A DNA stretch of 64,000 nt from JAGRCP01 sp942490705 (GTDB lineage Bacteria > Chloroflexota > Anaerolineae > Caldilineales > Caldilineaceae). The notes beneath the pieces were generated by a model. The model did not search any database. It was not told the DNA's origin and saw only the letters and a list, made by a program, of their open reading frames with translations. The stretch is taken from NCBI GenBank assembly GCA_942490705.1, contig CALNXY010000006.1, forward strand, positions 124,001 to 188,000. The letters are read 5' to 3'. The position numbers and the translations under genes are program-made. Positions 8,495 through 16,277 of the stretch are shown here, piece by piece; the stretch's first letter is position 1; each line of letters opens with the position of its first letter.

Positions 8495-9724
8495 TTATAA
8501 CAAACAGACAATTTGGGTCTGCAAGGGCAGCGTCGTCACTTCCAGCCGGCCCTCGTGGACGACGCAGTTGATTTCGCTGCGGATGCCCAATCCTTTGGCC
8601 ACAGGCGCATCATCGAAATTGAAGTCGGGCTGGTAGATGCCCGGCTCGATGGTAAACATGACGCCGGGGATGAGCGCACGGCGATCCTGTGTTTCCAGAT
8701 TGTCGATATTGACGCCCGTGAAGTGAATTTCGCTGCCCAGGCTGTGGCCAGTGCGATGAAAGAAATAGTCGCCCAGGCCGGCGGCTTCGATGACGGCGCG
8801 GCAGGCATCATCCGCCTCGTATCCGTGGACCGTCTCACCCGCTGCAAAGCGCTCCTCAATAAAGGCTACGGCGCGATCACGCGCCTGGCGCACGACCTGA
8901 AAGACTCTTTCCGCTGCCTCGGGGGCCGTCGTACCACAGTAGGCCGTCCACGTGATGTCGGCGAAACAGGCGCCAGGGCCGTCGGTCTCGCGTGCCCAGA
9001 GATCAATCAAGACCATGTCACCCGGCTGGATCGACGCGGTGCGCGCTGCGCTGGGCGAGTAATGGGGATCGGCCGCATTGGCATTGACCGCGACGATCGG
9101 GGGATGGTCCGGGTCCAGGTTACGGGCAGCGAACTCGCTCACGATGAACTGCTGCACCTGATATTCGGTCAGAGCTGCGCCGGCGGCAAGTCGTTCGGCA
9201 ATAAAGGCGAAGGCTGCGTCCTTGACTTCCATACAGGCTTGCGCCGCACGCCGGTGGCCTGCGAGCTGTGCCGGCGTCAGCGTGGCCTGGGTGAATTGGA
9301 CCAGATCGGCGCTGCTCACGATCTCGGCAGCGGTGGCCGCCTCAATCAGCTCCTTCATGCCGGCGTCAAGCTTGCTCACGTAGGGCACGGCGCCGCCGGG
9401 GCTGTACTCCATGGCAATGCGCGGTCGGTCTCCGGTGACATTGAGCAGCGCCGGCAGCTTCTCCATGAGATCCTGCCAGCCCACATACCATCGCTTGTCG
9501 TCGCCCAACGCCGGATCAGTGGCGACGAAGGTACTGGCTTCGATGGCGTGAATCAGAAAGGCAGGCGCGCCGGCGGCCGGAATCCACAAAAACCAGCGTC
9601 GTGATCCGCTCCCCGTCAGCCCGGCAACATGGAGCGCGATCGGGTTCTGACCGCGAAAATCGTAGAGCAGCCAGCCATCGAGTTCGTGCTCCTGTAAGTA
9701 GGTTTGAATGCGGTTTAGATCCAC
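8495..9724 (-). CDS. M24 family metallopeptidase (Xaa-Pro aminopeptidase-like)
   Basis: 409 aa. Residues ~1-150 form a creatinase-like N-terminal domain; the rest is a pita-bread catalytic domain. The five metal ligands can be placed: Asp in VLIDLWA, Asp in CFADITW, His in RTGHSLG, Glu in FTIEPGIY and Glu in IRSEINC. The family cleaves N-terminal residues, often Xaa-Pro, in the cytosol. The predicted start is a GTG at 9722-9724 with no evident SD. It is 50 bp upstream of lutA on the same strand but probably independent of it. It is divergent from ssb. Confidence 0.88.
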   Translation of the reverse strand: MDLNRIQTYLQEHELDGWLLYDFRGQNPIALHVAGLTGSGSRRWFLWIPAAGAPAFLIHAIEASTFVATDPALGDDKRWYVGWQDLMEKLPALLNVTGDRPRIAMEYSPGGAVPYVSKLDAGMKELIEAATAAEIVSSADLVQFTQATLTPAQLAGHRRAAQACMEVKDAAFAFIAERLAAGAALTEYQVQQFIVSEFAARNLDPDHPPIVAVNANAADPHYSPSAARTASIQPGDMVLIDLWARETDGPGACFADITWTAYCGTTAPEAAERVFQVVRQARDRAVAFIEERFAAGETVHGYEADDACRAVIEAAGLGDYFFHRTGHSLGSEIHFTGVNIDNLETQDRRALIPGVMFTIEPGIYQPDFNFDDAPVAKGLGIRSEINCVVHEGRLEVTTLPLQTQIVCLL

Positions 9725-9822
9725 GATTTTTTGCGTTTCAAAATGGGTTTTTTAGCGGTTCGCCGCTAGAGAATTGCCGCTTTTGCAATGGCTTTGGCCG
9801 CTATTATCACACGATTTCCGGT

Positions 9823-9851
9823 TTGCGTCCAATGGGTACCTGTGGTACAAT
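9823..9851 (+). promoter_or_regulatory. Upstream promoter P1 of ssb
   Basis: TTGCGT (9823-9828), 17-bp spacer, TACAAT (9846-9851). The predicted transcription start falls inside the palindrome at 9853-9866. Confidence 0.5.
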
Positions 9852-9852
9852 T

Positions 9853-9866
9853 CGAACATTCGTTCG
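9853..9866. promoter_or_regulatory. LexA-like SOS box upstream of ssb
   Basis: CGAACATTCGTTCG has perfect CGAAC/GTTCG arms around four bases. The Gram-positive-type LexA operator is CGAAC-N4-GTTCG. It sits directly after the -10 of promoter P1 and 120 bp before the ssb start, a repressor-compatible position. ssb is an SOS gene in many bacteria. Only the motif is seen here; LexA itself is not in the window. Confidence 0.6.
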
Positions 9867-9906
9867 CACGCTATAGTACGGGGTTAGGAAAGCGAAATTT
9901 CGCCCA

Positions 9907-9935
9907 TTGACAGCGACCGGTGCAGCCGGTACAAT
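9907..9935 (+). promoter_or_regulatory. Main promoter P2 of ssb
   Basis: TTGACA (9907-9912), exact 17-bp spacer, TACAAT (9930-9935): five of six at -10 and a perfect -35. It ends 50 bp before the ssb ATG. This is the best sigma-70-type promoter I see in the window. Confidence 0.75.
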
Positions 9936-9985
9936 CAGGGCGTTGCTCTATTTCCTATCAATCCCCCGAAAGGAGAAACAGACTC

Positions 9986-10405
9986 ATGTATCAGCAAATT
10001 ACCATCGTAGGGAATCTCGGACAGGATCCGGAGATGCGCTACACGGCCAGCGGCGTGCCGGTCACCAGCTTCAGCGTGGCCGTTAGCAAACGCTGGACGG
10101 GGCAGGACGGTCAGAAGCAGGAAAAGACCACCTGGTTCCGGGTAACGGCATGGCGGCAACTGGCTGAGATTTGCAGCCAATATCTGTCAAAAGGTCGCCA
10201 GGTTTTGGTCATCGGCGAAGTTGATGACCCCAGCACGTGGACCGATCGCGACGGCAATCATCGGGCGTCGTTGGAAGTGACCGCACGTGATGTCAGATTT
10301 CTGGGCGGTCCCGGTGACAATATGAACATGGGCGGCGGCCAGGCGGCCCCGGCCACAGCAGGCGGCGGCGAAGCCCCCGTCAGCGACGAAGAGATCCCCT
10401 TCTAG
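9986..10405 (+). CDS. ssb: Single-stranded DNA-binding protein
   Basis: 139 aa. An OB-fold occupies residues ~2-105: ITIVGNLGQDPEMRYTASG, FSVAVSKRW, TWFRVTAWRQLAEICSQYL, KGRQVLVIGEV and SLEVTARDVRFLG. A Gly-rich linker follows, then the acidic tip EEIPF, the protein-interaction tail of bacterial SSB. The start at 9986 follows AAAGGAG with good spacing; a longer in-frame extension from 9920 is ruled out by the SD and the family N-terminus. It has two promoters, a LexA-like box and its own intrinsic terminator, so it is monocistronic. It coats ssDNA in replication, recombination and repair. Confidence 0.97.
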   Translation: MYQQITIVGNLGQDPEMRYTASGVPVTSFSVAVSKRWTGQDGQKQEKTTWFRVTAWRQLAEICSQYLSKGRQVLVIGEVDDPSTWTDRDGNHRASLEVTARDVRFLGGPGDNMNMGGGQAAPATAGGGEAPVSDEEIPF

Positions 10406-10443
10406 CGCACAGCGGCGTAGTTCAGCCGGTCATAAAGGCCTCT

Positions 10444-10482
10444 AAACAGGTGGTTGCCGAAATCGGCAGCCACCTGTTTTTC
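10444..10482 (+). terminator. Intrinsic terminator of ssb
   Basis: A 17-bp stem with one G-T pair (10444-10460 with 10463-10479), a 2-nt loop extended by fraying, then a T-rich tract. It starts 38 bp after the ssb stop. Confidence 0.85.
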
Positions 10483-10590
10483 TGTCACTTCCTTACGACA
10501 TATAGCCCCAGTCGCCGCCAGCTTCGAAAATCAACGCATGCCGGCCCCCTACTCCGCGTTCCGAATTCCGCGCACCGCGTTTCCAATCAC

Positions 10591-10619
10591 TTCGCTCCTC
10601 TGTCACTCTACAGTATAAT
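10591..10619 (+). promoter_or_regulatory. Promoter of the translin-led operon
   Basis: TTCGCT (10591-10596), 17-bp spacer, perfect TATAAT (10614-10619), 54 bp before the translin ATG. The -35 is weak, the -10 perfect. Confidence 0.55.
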
Positions 10620-10673
10620 CGGGTGCAATCACCCGCTCGCGTACGAGCCCAGTTCAGGAAGGCAACCGCAATC

Positions 10674-11324
10674 ATGGCAACTGAATCTCTCTCCGCCATC
10701 GTCGACGACATTCGCCAGGAGATGACGGTGATCAATGATTTGCGCGACGAGACGCTCAAACGCAGCCGCATGCTCATCCGCTCATGCGCGCACACGATTC
10801 GCGCGGTCCATCGCCACGACTGGGCGGAGGCCGAGGCGTTGCTGGCCCAGGCCCGCAGTGAAGCGGAAGTCATGGTCGAGCCTCTGGCTGCGTACCCCAT
10901 GCTCTACTACACGGGGTACACCCAGGACGCGCTCAAGGAACTGGTCGAGGCCCACCTTGTCTATGCAGTCGTGCGCGGGGAAGAGCCGCCCACGCCCGCC
11001 GAGCTGATGGTGACGGGCGCGACCTACCTCAAAGGCATGAGTGAAGCCGCCACTGAAATGCGGCGCTTTGCACTCGACCTCATGCGACGGGACCAGGTCG
11101 AAGCGGCTGAGCCCTACCTCAACTTTATGGACGACGTCTACACGCAGCTTGTGACGGTCGATTTCCCCGACGCCATCACCAATGGGCTGCGCCGCCAGAC
11201 CGACGTGCTGCGCAACGTGCTGGAGCGTACGCGTGGTGACTTGACCATGGGTCTGCGCCAGGATCGCATGCGCGACTTGCTCCAACGTTTTGAAAGCCAG
11301 CTTGAAGAGAGTCAGGCAGGCTGA
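10674..11324 (+). CDS. Translin family protein
   Basis: 216 aa, all-helical, matching the translin fold (COG2178-like): LRDETLKRSRMLIRSCAHTIRA at the N-terminus, a central EAHLVYAVVRGEEPPTPAELMVTGATYLKGMSEAATEMRRF region, and DFPDAITNGLRRQTDVLRNVLERTRGDL near the C-terminus. Eukaryotic translin/TRAX binds and cuts short RNAs; archaeal and bacterial homologues are poorly studied. The start at 10674 follows AGGAAGG and the promoter at 10591-10619. It overlaps nothing and is followed after one base by the next gene, so translation is likely coupled. Nucleic-acid binding is the family expectation; the bacterial role is unknown. Confidence 0.82.
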   Translation: MATESLSAIVDDIRQEMTVINDLRDETLKRSRMLIRSCAHTIRAVHRHDWAEAEALLAQARSEAEVMVEPLAAYPMLYYTGYTQDALKELVEAHLVYAVVRGEEPPTPAELMVTGATYLKGMSEAATEMRRFALDLMRRDQVEAAEPYLNFMDDVYTQLVTVDFPDAITNGLRRQTDVLRNVLERTRGDLTMGLRQDRMRDLLQRFESQLEESQAG

Positions 11325-11325
11325 G

Positions 11326-11580
11326 ATGGCCAAAGACCGTTCGCTGGTGCGGGCCAGTGACCTGGCTTCCTGGCACTTCTGCCAGCGCGCCTGGTGGCTG
11401 GCCAACGTGGAAGAGATAGCGCACGAGCGGCCTGAAGTCTTTGCCATCGGCAACCAGGCCCATGCTGAACACGGCCGGCAAGTGCAGCAAGCAAGCCGTC
11501 TGCGCAAGAGCGCCATCGTGCTGATGGGGGTGGCGTTGCTGCTGTTGGTTGTGGCCGGTCTGTTTTGGTGGCTGAGCTGA
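11326..11580 (+). CDS. Small protein: Cas4-like nuclease N-terminus plus membrane helix
   Basis: 84 aa. The first 50 residues read VRASDLASWHFCQRAWWL and then FAIGNQAHAEHGRQV. This resembles the start of Cas4/RecB-like PD-(D/E)XK nucleases: SDL, a Cys-x-Arg segment, then G-x-x-x-H of motif I. The catalytic D and E-x-K motifs are absent. Instead the protein ends with a hydrophobic helix (SAIVLMGVALLLLVVAGLF) and stops. The ATG at 11326 is one base after the translin TGA; the next gene begins 9 bp after its stop. It may be a membrane-tethered degenerate nuclease module, or the Cas4 resemblance may be short-motif coincidence. Confidence 0.6.
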   Translation: MAKDRSLVRASDLASWHFCQRAWWLANVEEIAHERPEVFAIGNQAHAEHGRQVQQASRLRKSAIVLMGVALLLLVVAGLFWWLS

Positions 11581-11589
11581 GATAACCCG

Positions 11590-13524
11590 ATGAGTACCGC
11601 GCCGACTGTACAGACAGAACCCATCGCGCAGCCCGAACTACCGGTTGCGTCGGGCATGCCGCTGACGGAGGAGGCACTGGCCGCCATCCGTCGGGCCGCC
11701 TCCGGCGACGGCAATGAACTTCAGCCCGCCCGTGCGCGCAACATCTGGCAGCCGGACACCTGGCTGATCCGGCGCTGTTGGGAGACGCTGGCCGATGGCG
11801 GCGAAGTCGAGGCCGCGCTGGCCGTCGCCCGCCAGGCCGGCTTGCGCCATCCCCTTGCCCCCGTGCAGGCTCTCCTGCGCATGAGCGCCCAGATCGGTGC
11901 ACGGCCTGAGTTGACCCCGCGGCTGGCGCGGGAACTGCACGCTGTCCAGCCCATTCTCTTTGATCCTGACAGCCCCCTCACCGTTGCCCAACAGAGCGAA
12001 CGGCTCTTGCTGGCTGCGGCAGCCGCAGCCAATATCGATGAGACAGCGCTGGCCTTTGGCTATCTGGAACGGCTCGACCAGTTGCGCAAGGGCTGGGATC
12101 ATGTTTTTGCCGCGCCGGAGCTGCGCATTTTACTCGCGCAGACAACCGCTATCGTCGGCCTGCACCCATTAACATTGGTACTGATTCGCACGTCGGTTCG
12201 CCGCTACGGCGAAGCCGGGGCCCACTATCTGGCTCATATCACCGATGAGCTTGCGCCTGAACTCAACAGCGATGCACCATCACCCCAGGCACAGCGGATA
12301 CTTGCCCGCTGCTTGGAGACCGTACGCTACGCCACCCTCACTACATTGCACAGCCATCGCGTGGCCACGACCATCCTGGCCCGGGCGGGATTAGCCGATG
12401 AGGTGCTGGCCCATCTGGTCACCATCGGGCGCATCCAGGAGGCGAGGCGTGAGAGTGGGCTGGCCCTGCGCAAGAACGATCAGTCGCTCCTGCGCCAGGT
12501 CAAGCGACCCCAGGCTGACGCCGATGTCGATTTCCTGGTCTACACGCTGCAGGACGCCATTCGCGCCATGCCCGTTCGTCAGATCACGCGCGAGCAGCGC
12601 ATCGAACTCTCCGAACAACTCGCGGCCCTGGGCATGCGTTCGGACGGGTGGACCGCTGCCGGCGCGGCCACCACGCTCATCGACCTGGGCGCGCTCAAAT
12701 TTGCCACCGACGTCGTTGACCACATCGCCCCCCGTGACCCAACGCGCAGCGAAGGCGCGGTCGCGCTCGTGGATGGGCTGCTCAGCCTGGGACAGATCAA
12801 CGAGGCGGATCAAGCGGCAGCAAGTGCGCTGAAGTGGGCGCGGGCGTTTGAAGGAGACAACGCGCTGCGCGCGACACTTTGGGGACTGGTTGAGACATAC
12901 CTTGCCCGTGGCGAGCCGCAACGAGCGTTGGATTTGTTGGACGGTCGCACCCAGCAGGCAGGATTCATGGCGCGCCTGCGCGGCCTGTTCCAGCCCCGAT
13001 GGAGCGATGACGACTTGCGCGACAATCGTTTGCGCCTGGAAGCCTACTTGGCGCAGAACGCTTACGGGACGAACGTCGATGCACTCGCCCGCGAGTTACA
13101 GCAGTGGGCGCCCCAATTGTTAGAGAGCGAGGCGTTGATCAGCTTCATGCTGGAGGGGATGATCGAGCCGCTCTTTGCGGCTGGGCGGGGCGATCTGGCC
13201 ATTACCCTGTTGCCGGAGTTTACAGCAATGCTGGGCGTGGGCGGCAGCAAACACGCAGCCCACGTGACGCGCCTGTCCACGCTCCTGGCCGACCATATCG
13301 AAACCGGTGAGTTGGACGGGCGCGATCTGCAAACGGCCCGCACTTTTTTGGAAAAACTATGGCGCCGTGATGCAGAGCATGGTTTGTGGCAGACGGTTTA
13401 CGGAGTCGATGGCAGTCTGACGCTCTTGCTGCAGTTGGAAGGGTCACGCGCCCTTACAGCGCTGGCCGAAGCTTCTGCACAAGAAGGAGAGAGCTGGTCG
13501 GTTGCGGCCGGATCAGTTAGCTAA
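11590..13524 (+). CDS. Large helical-repeat protein of unknown function
   Basis: 644 aa, rich in Ala, Leu and Arg, almost certainly all alpha-helical. Repeating units such as GEVEAALAVARQAGLRHP, NIDETALAFGYLERLDQL and NEADQAAASALKWARAFEG suggest a TPR/HEAT-like solenoid without canonical TPR residues. There is no signal peptide or membrane segment. It is third in the translin run (9-bp gap after the small membrane protein). Its stop overlaps by three bases the stop of the convergent SulP gene. I do not recognise the family; a scaffold role for its operon partners is a guess. Confidence 0.8.
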   Translation: MSTAPTVQTEPIAQPELPVASGMPLTEEALAAIRRAASGDGNELQPARARNIWQPDTWLIRRCWETLADGGEVEAALAVARQAGLRHPLAPVQALLRMSAQIGARPELTPRLARELHAVQPILFDPDSPLTVAQQSERLLLAAAAAANIDETALAFGYLERLDQLRKGWDHVFAAPELRILLAQTTAIVGLHPLTLVLIRTSVRRYGEAGAHYLAHITDELAPELNSDAPSPQAQRILARCLETVRYATLTTLHSHRVATTILARAGLADEVLAHLVTIGRIQEARRESGLALRKNDQSLLRQVKRPQADADVDFLVYTLQDAIRAMPVRQITREQRIELSEQLAALGMRSDGWTAAGAATTLIDLGALKFATDVVDHIAPRDPTRSEGAVALVDGLLSLGQINEADQAAASALKWARAFEGDNALRATLWGLVETYLARGEPQRALDLLDGRTQQAGFMARLRGLFQPRWSDDDLRDNRLRLEAYLAQNAYGTNVDALARELQQWAPQLLESEALISFMLEGMIEPLFAAGRGDLAITLLPEFTAMLGVGGSKHAAHVTRLSTLLADHIETGELDGRDLQTARTFLEKLWRRDAEHGLWQTVYGVDGSLTLLLQLEGSRALTALAEASAQEGESWSVAAGSVS

Positions 13525-15260
13525 TCGTCTTCTTCAGCTTGCGCGTCTTTTGGCGAAGGCAGTACGTCCGCAGGTGGGGACGATTGGCCGAGCAGCTCTC
13601 GGGCTGCCGCCAGTGCCAGATTCATCGCTTGACCGAGTTGAGGCTCAGCTCGAAAGACGTTCTCCTCACCGATTAGTCGCAGCGCCCCCGTGCGCTCAAG
13701 CTGCTGATAGACATTTTCATCGACGCCCACCAGCATCAGGCGACCGCCGCGTGCTTGCAGTGCGGAAGCATAGCGTAAGAGCACGCCGATCAAGGTGCTC
13801 CCCACTTCGTCACGCCCGCGCAGAGCAAGAAGCACGATCGCCCGTTCGGCGTCGCCAACCTCAGGCAGACGTTTCTCGACGTTGGCGGCAGCGGCAAAGA
13901 ACAGGCTGCCATACGTATAGAGCATGATACTGTCATTGCTGCGCACCGTTGCCGGCGCATCCCGTTCGAGCGGAAAACCTCTCTCCACCGGCACCCACTC
14001 AACCAGGCGCACATGGTTCGATGAGCGAAAAACATGAAGCAAGACCGAAACAGCCACACCGACAAAGACGGCGTATTGCAGCGGCAAGATGAGCGTCGCG
14101 CTAAAGGTCAACACCATGGCCGTCGCCGGGATCTTGCCCGTGTTCCAGACCGTCCGCACATCTTCCGGCTTGAAGCTTTGAAAGCCGACGACGACCAACA
14201 GTCCGGCCAGGGCCGACATGGGAACGAACGTAATCAGATCACCAAAGATCCACACCAGCGGAATGACAATCAGGCCGGCAAAGATATTGGCCCAGCGGGT
14301 CTGTGCACCGGACCCGACCGTCAGCGCCGTGCCGGACATCGACCCGCCGGCAGGAATGCCGCGAACGAATCCCGTTGCAATGTTGGCGACCCCCTGACCA
14401 ATGAAATCGCGTGATACATTGGGAAATTTGCCGTCCGGATTCGGATAATTCTGGCTGACGCCGGCTCCCTGTACTAGCCCGACAATGGCAATGGCGATAG
14501 CTGACGGGATCAGATTCGGAGCCAACAAAAAATTGGGCATTCCGAAGCTGAGCAACTGATCCGGAATGACCGCGATGTCACCAACGTAACGAATCCCCAT
14601 CGGCTGGGCGAGATAGGCCAATAGCGTAGCGACGAGCAAGCCGATCAGCATGGCCACCTTTTTGAGTGGCGTATAGCCGATGCCCACAATCACCAATACG
14701 GTGACAATACTCAGAAAGAGGGTGGCCCAGTGCGTCTGGCCCAGGTTCAGCACATAGTCTGCCAGTCTGAGCACCTTGTTCTGAAAACCGCTGGCATAGC
14801 CGGTAAAGTCTTCAATCTGCCCCAGTACGATGAGGGCGGCCACGCCGCTGATAAAGCCAACCATAACTGAGCGTGAGACGAAGCGTAGGAGGGAGCCGAG
14901 GCGAAAGACGCCCGCCAGCAGTTGTACGAGACCGACGAGCAAAACCAGGATCGCCATGTTGGCCGTCTTGGCCGGTCCCGGTATGCCGATCAGCGCGTCA
15001 CCCGCGGCGACGGAAAGCGCGCTGGTGGTCGAAACATTCATGTAGACCGAACTGGTAAACAACGCACCGATCGGTGTCGCCGCCATGAGCGTGTAGAGGC
15101 CGAGCACCGGGTTGACGCCGGCAAGCAACGCATTGGCCATCGCCTGGGGGATGTTGACCACGGCAAAGGTCAACCCGGAGACGGCGTCAGCCACGACCGA
15201 CCTTCGCTGGGGGATGACCTGGGCGACTGAAACTGTTGGCACGGACTTCGGAAATTTCAT
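13521..15260 (-). CDS. SulP family anion transporter with STAS domain
   Basis: 579 aa from the ATG at 15260, preceded by GGAGG; 26 further in-frame codons upstream look non-coding. About 10-14 membrane helices lie between residues ~20 and 410. SulP landmarks are DAVSGLTFAVVNIPQAMANALLAGVNPVLGLYT, GAGVSQNYPNPDG and VRGIPAGGSMSGTA. A cytoplasmic STAS domain lies at ~430-555 (ERAIVLLALRGRDEVGSTL), ending in an acidic tail. SulP proteins move sulfate, bicarbonate or other anions; the ion here is not determinable. It is convergent with the helical-repeat gene with overlapping stop codons. Confidence 0.93.
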   Translation of the reverse strand: MKFPKSVPTVSVAQVIPQRRSVVADAVSGLTFAVVNIPQAMANALLAGVNPVLGLYTLMAATPIGALFTSSVYMNVSTTSALSVAAGDALIGIPGPAKTANMAILVLLVGLVQLLAGVFRLGSLLRFVSRSVMVGFISGVAALIVLGQIEDFTGYASGFQNKVLRLADYVLNLGQTHWATLFLSIVTVLVIVGIGYTPLKKVAMLIGLLVATLLAYLAQPMGIRYVGDIAVIPDQLLSFGMPNFLLAPNLIPSAIAIAIVGLVQGAGVSQNYPNPDGKFPNVSRDFIGQGVANIATGFVRGIPAGGSMSGTALTVGSGAQTRWANIFAGLIVIPLVWIFGDLITFVPMSALAGLLVVVGFQSFKPEDVRTVWNTGKIPATAMVLTFSATLILPLQYAVFVGVAVSVLLHVFRSSNHVRLVEWVPVERGFPLERDAPATVRSNDSIMLYTYGSLFFAAAANVEKRLPEVGDAERAIVLLALRGRDEVGSTLIGVLLRYASALQARGGRLMLVGVDENVYQQLERTGALRLIGEENVFRAEPQLGQAMNLALAAARELLGQSSPPADVLPSPKDAQAEEDD

Positions 15261-15756
15261 GGGCCTCCGGCTGCTGTTCGCAGCACGTCGCGTTTGCCGC
15301 CTGCTGGTCAAGACGAAATCAATGGCCCACATGGCCACATATTATGCTTGAGCAGCAAAATGCGTATGAATGTGCAAGAAACTGGTGAGCCGTTGGTTCG
15401 GTGATGGTCATCGATGATGACAGATTATACCCGCAGCGGGGAGCAATGGCCTATCCAGCAATGGCGAACGATTGGAACGACCCTGAAATCCCGGTATATT
15501 CAATTCTCAAAGGTGTAGCGGATCCTCGCAGATTCTTCGAAGTTGATCCGCCAATATCCGCCGGATCGGCGTTGATCCGCGGCCCATTATGCTTATACCG
15601 CAAATTTCTGGCTGCGATCCCACACACTGTGGCATGATCGACGCAAGCGAGTATAATAAAACAAACGTGATGCAAGTGGTGTGGGCCGTCATGGCTGCGC
15701 CGGCGGCCTCACGCTTCAAATCCATCAACTGGCATAGTGACTGTGAGGAAAATGCA
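15261..15756. other. Intergenic region between SulP and gcvH
   Basis: About 500 bp with no convincing gene. It holds an ATCCGC-rich palindromic stretch at 15518-15582 (listed separately) and a TATAAT at 15652-15657, 100 bp before gcvH, that could be its -10. No glycine-riboswitch core was recognised. Confidence 0.5.
15518..15582. repeat. ATCCGC-rich palindromic intergenic repeat
   Basis: GCGGATC (15518-15524) and GATCCGC (15545-15551) are inverted copies, and a second GATCCGC lies at 15574-15580 after GGATCGG. The vocabulary (GGATCCTCGCAGAT, ATCCGCC, TTGATCCGC) resembles the element at 16163-16258. Confidence 0.5.
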
Positions 15757-16146
15757 ATGCCTGAAGTCGTAGAAGGACTTTATTACACGGAAGATGACGA
15801 GTGGGTCAAGGTCGACGGTGAGGTTGGCACCATCGGCATCACCGATTTTGCCCAGGATGCCCTCTCCGATGTGGTCTATCTGGAACTGCCCGATGTCGGC
15901 GCCACCTTTGGGGCGGGCGACATCTATGGCGTGGTCGAATCGGTGAAGGCCGCCTCGGATCTCTTCTGCCCCGTCGCCGGCGAGGTTGTTGAGATCAACG
16001 AAGGGTTGATCGACGCGCCCGAAGCCGTCAACGACGATCCCTTTGGCGCAGCGTGGATGATCAAGGTCAAGATGGCCGACGCCGGCGCCGTCAGCGGGCT
16101 GATGGATGCAGCCGCCTATGCTGCGTACTGCGAAACGCGCGGATAG
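15757..16146 (+). CDS. gcvH: Glycine cleavage system H protein
   Basis: 129 aa, the normal GcvH length. Visible are the start (YYTEDDEWVKVDGEVGTIGITDFAQ), the lipoyl-attachment site with Lys in VVESVKAASDL near residue 64, and the C-terminal NDDPFGAAWMIKVK. Lipoyl-GcvH shuttles the aminomethyl group between P, T and L proteins of glycine cleavage and can relay lipoate. The start at 15757 follows GAGGAAAA. No other gcv gene is nearby, so it is a stand-alone copy here, convergent with the dehydratase gene. Confidence 0.96.
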   Translation: MPEVVEGLYYTEDDEWVKVDGEVGTIGITDFAQDALSDVVYLELPDVGATFGAGDIYGVVESVKAASDLFCPVAGEVVEINEGLIDAPEAVNDDPFGAAWMIKVKMADAGAVSGLMDAAAYAAYCETRG

Positions 16147-16162
16147 GACGCTCGGCGCGCGG

Positions 16163-16258
16163 ATAGAACGCGGATGATACAGATTGAATGGATCTTTGCG
16201 GATCCTTACTTTTCTGAATCTGCTGAGATCTGTTTCATCCGCCTCATCCGCGTTCTAT
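16163..16258. repeat. Foldback intergenic element between gcvH and the dehydratase gene
   Basis: Perfect 15-bp inverted ends ATAGAACGCGGATGA (16163-16177) and TCATCCGCGTTCTAT (16244-16258). A second overlapping pair, 16171-16184 with 16228-16241, matches at 13 of 14. The ~96-bp element lies between convergent genes and could terminate both, but looks like a miniature palindromic repeat. A fragment of the same vocabulary (GGATAGAACGCCGATT) recurs near 63131-63146. Confidence 0.65.
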
Positions 16259-16277
16259 ATAACCCTCTTGCGGCCGA

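Noticed and set aside
15261..15756. Glycine riboswitch upstream of gcvH
   Set aside because: No paired aptamer core could be recognised; the region is explained better by palindromic repeats.
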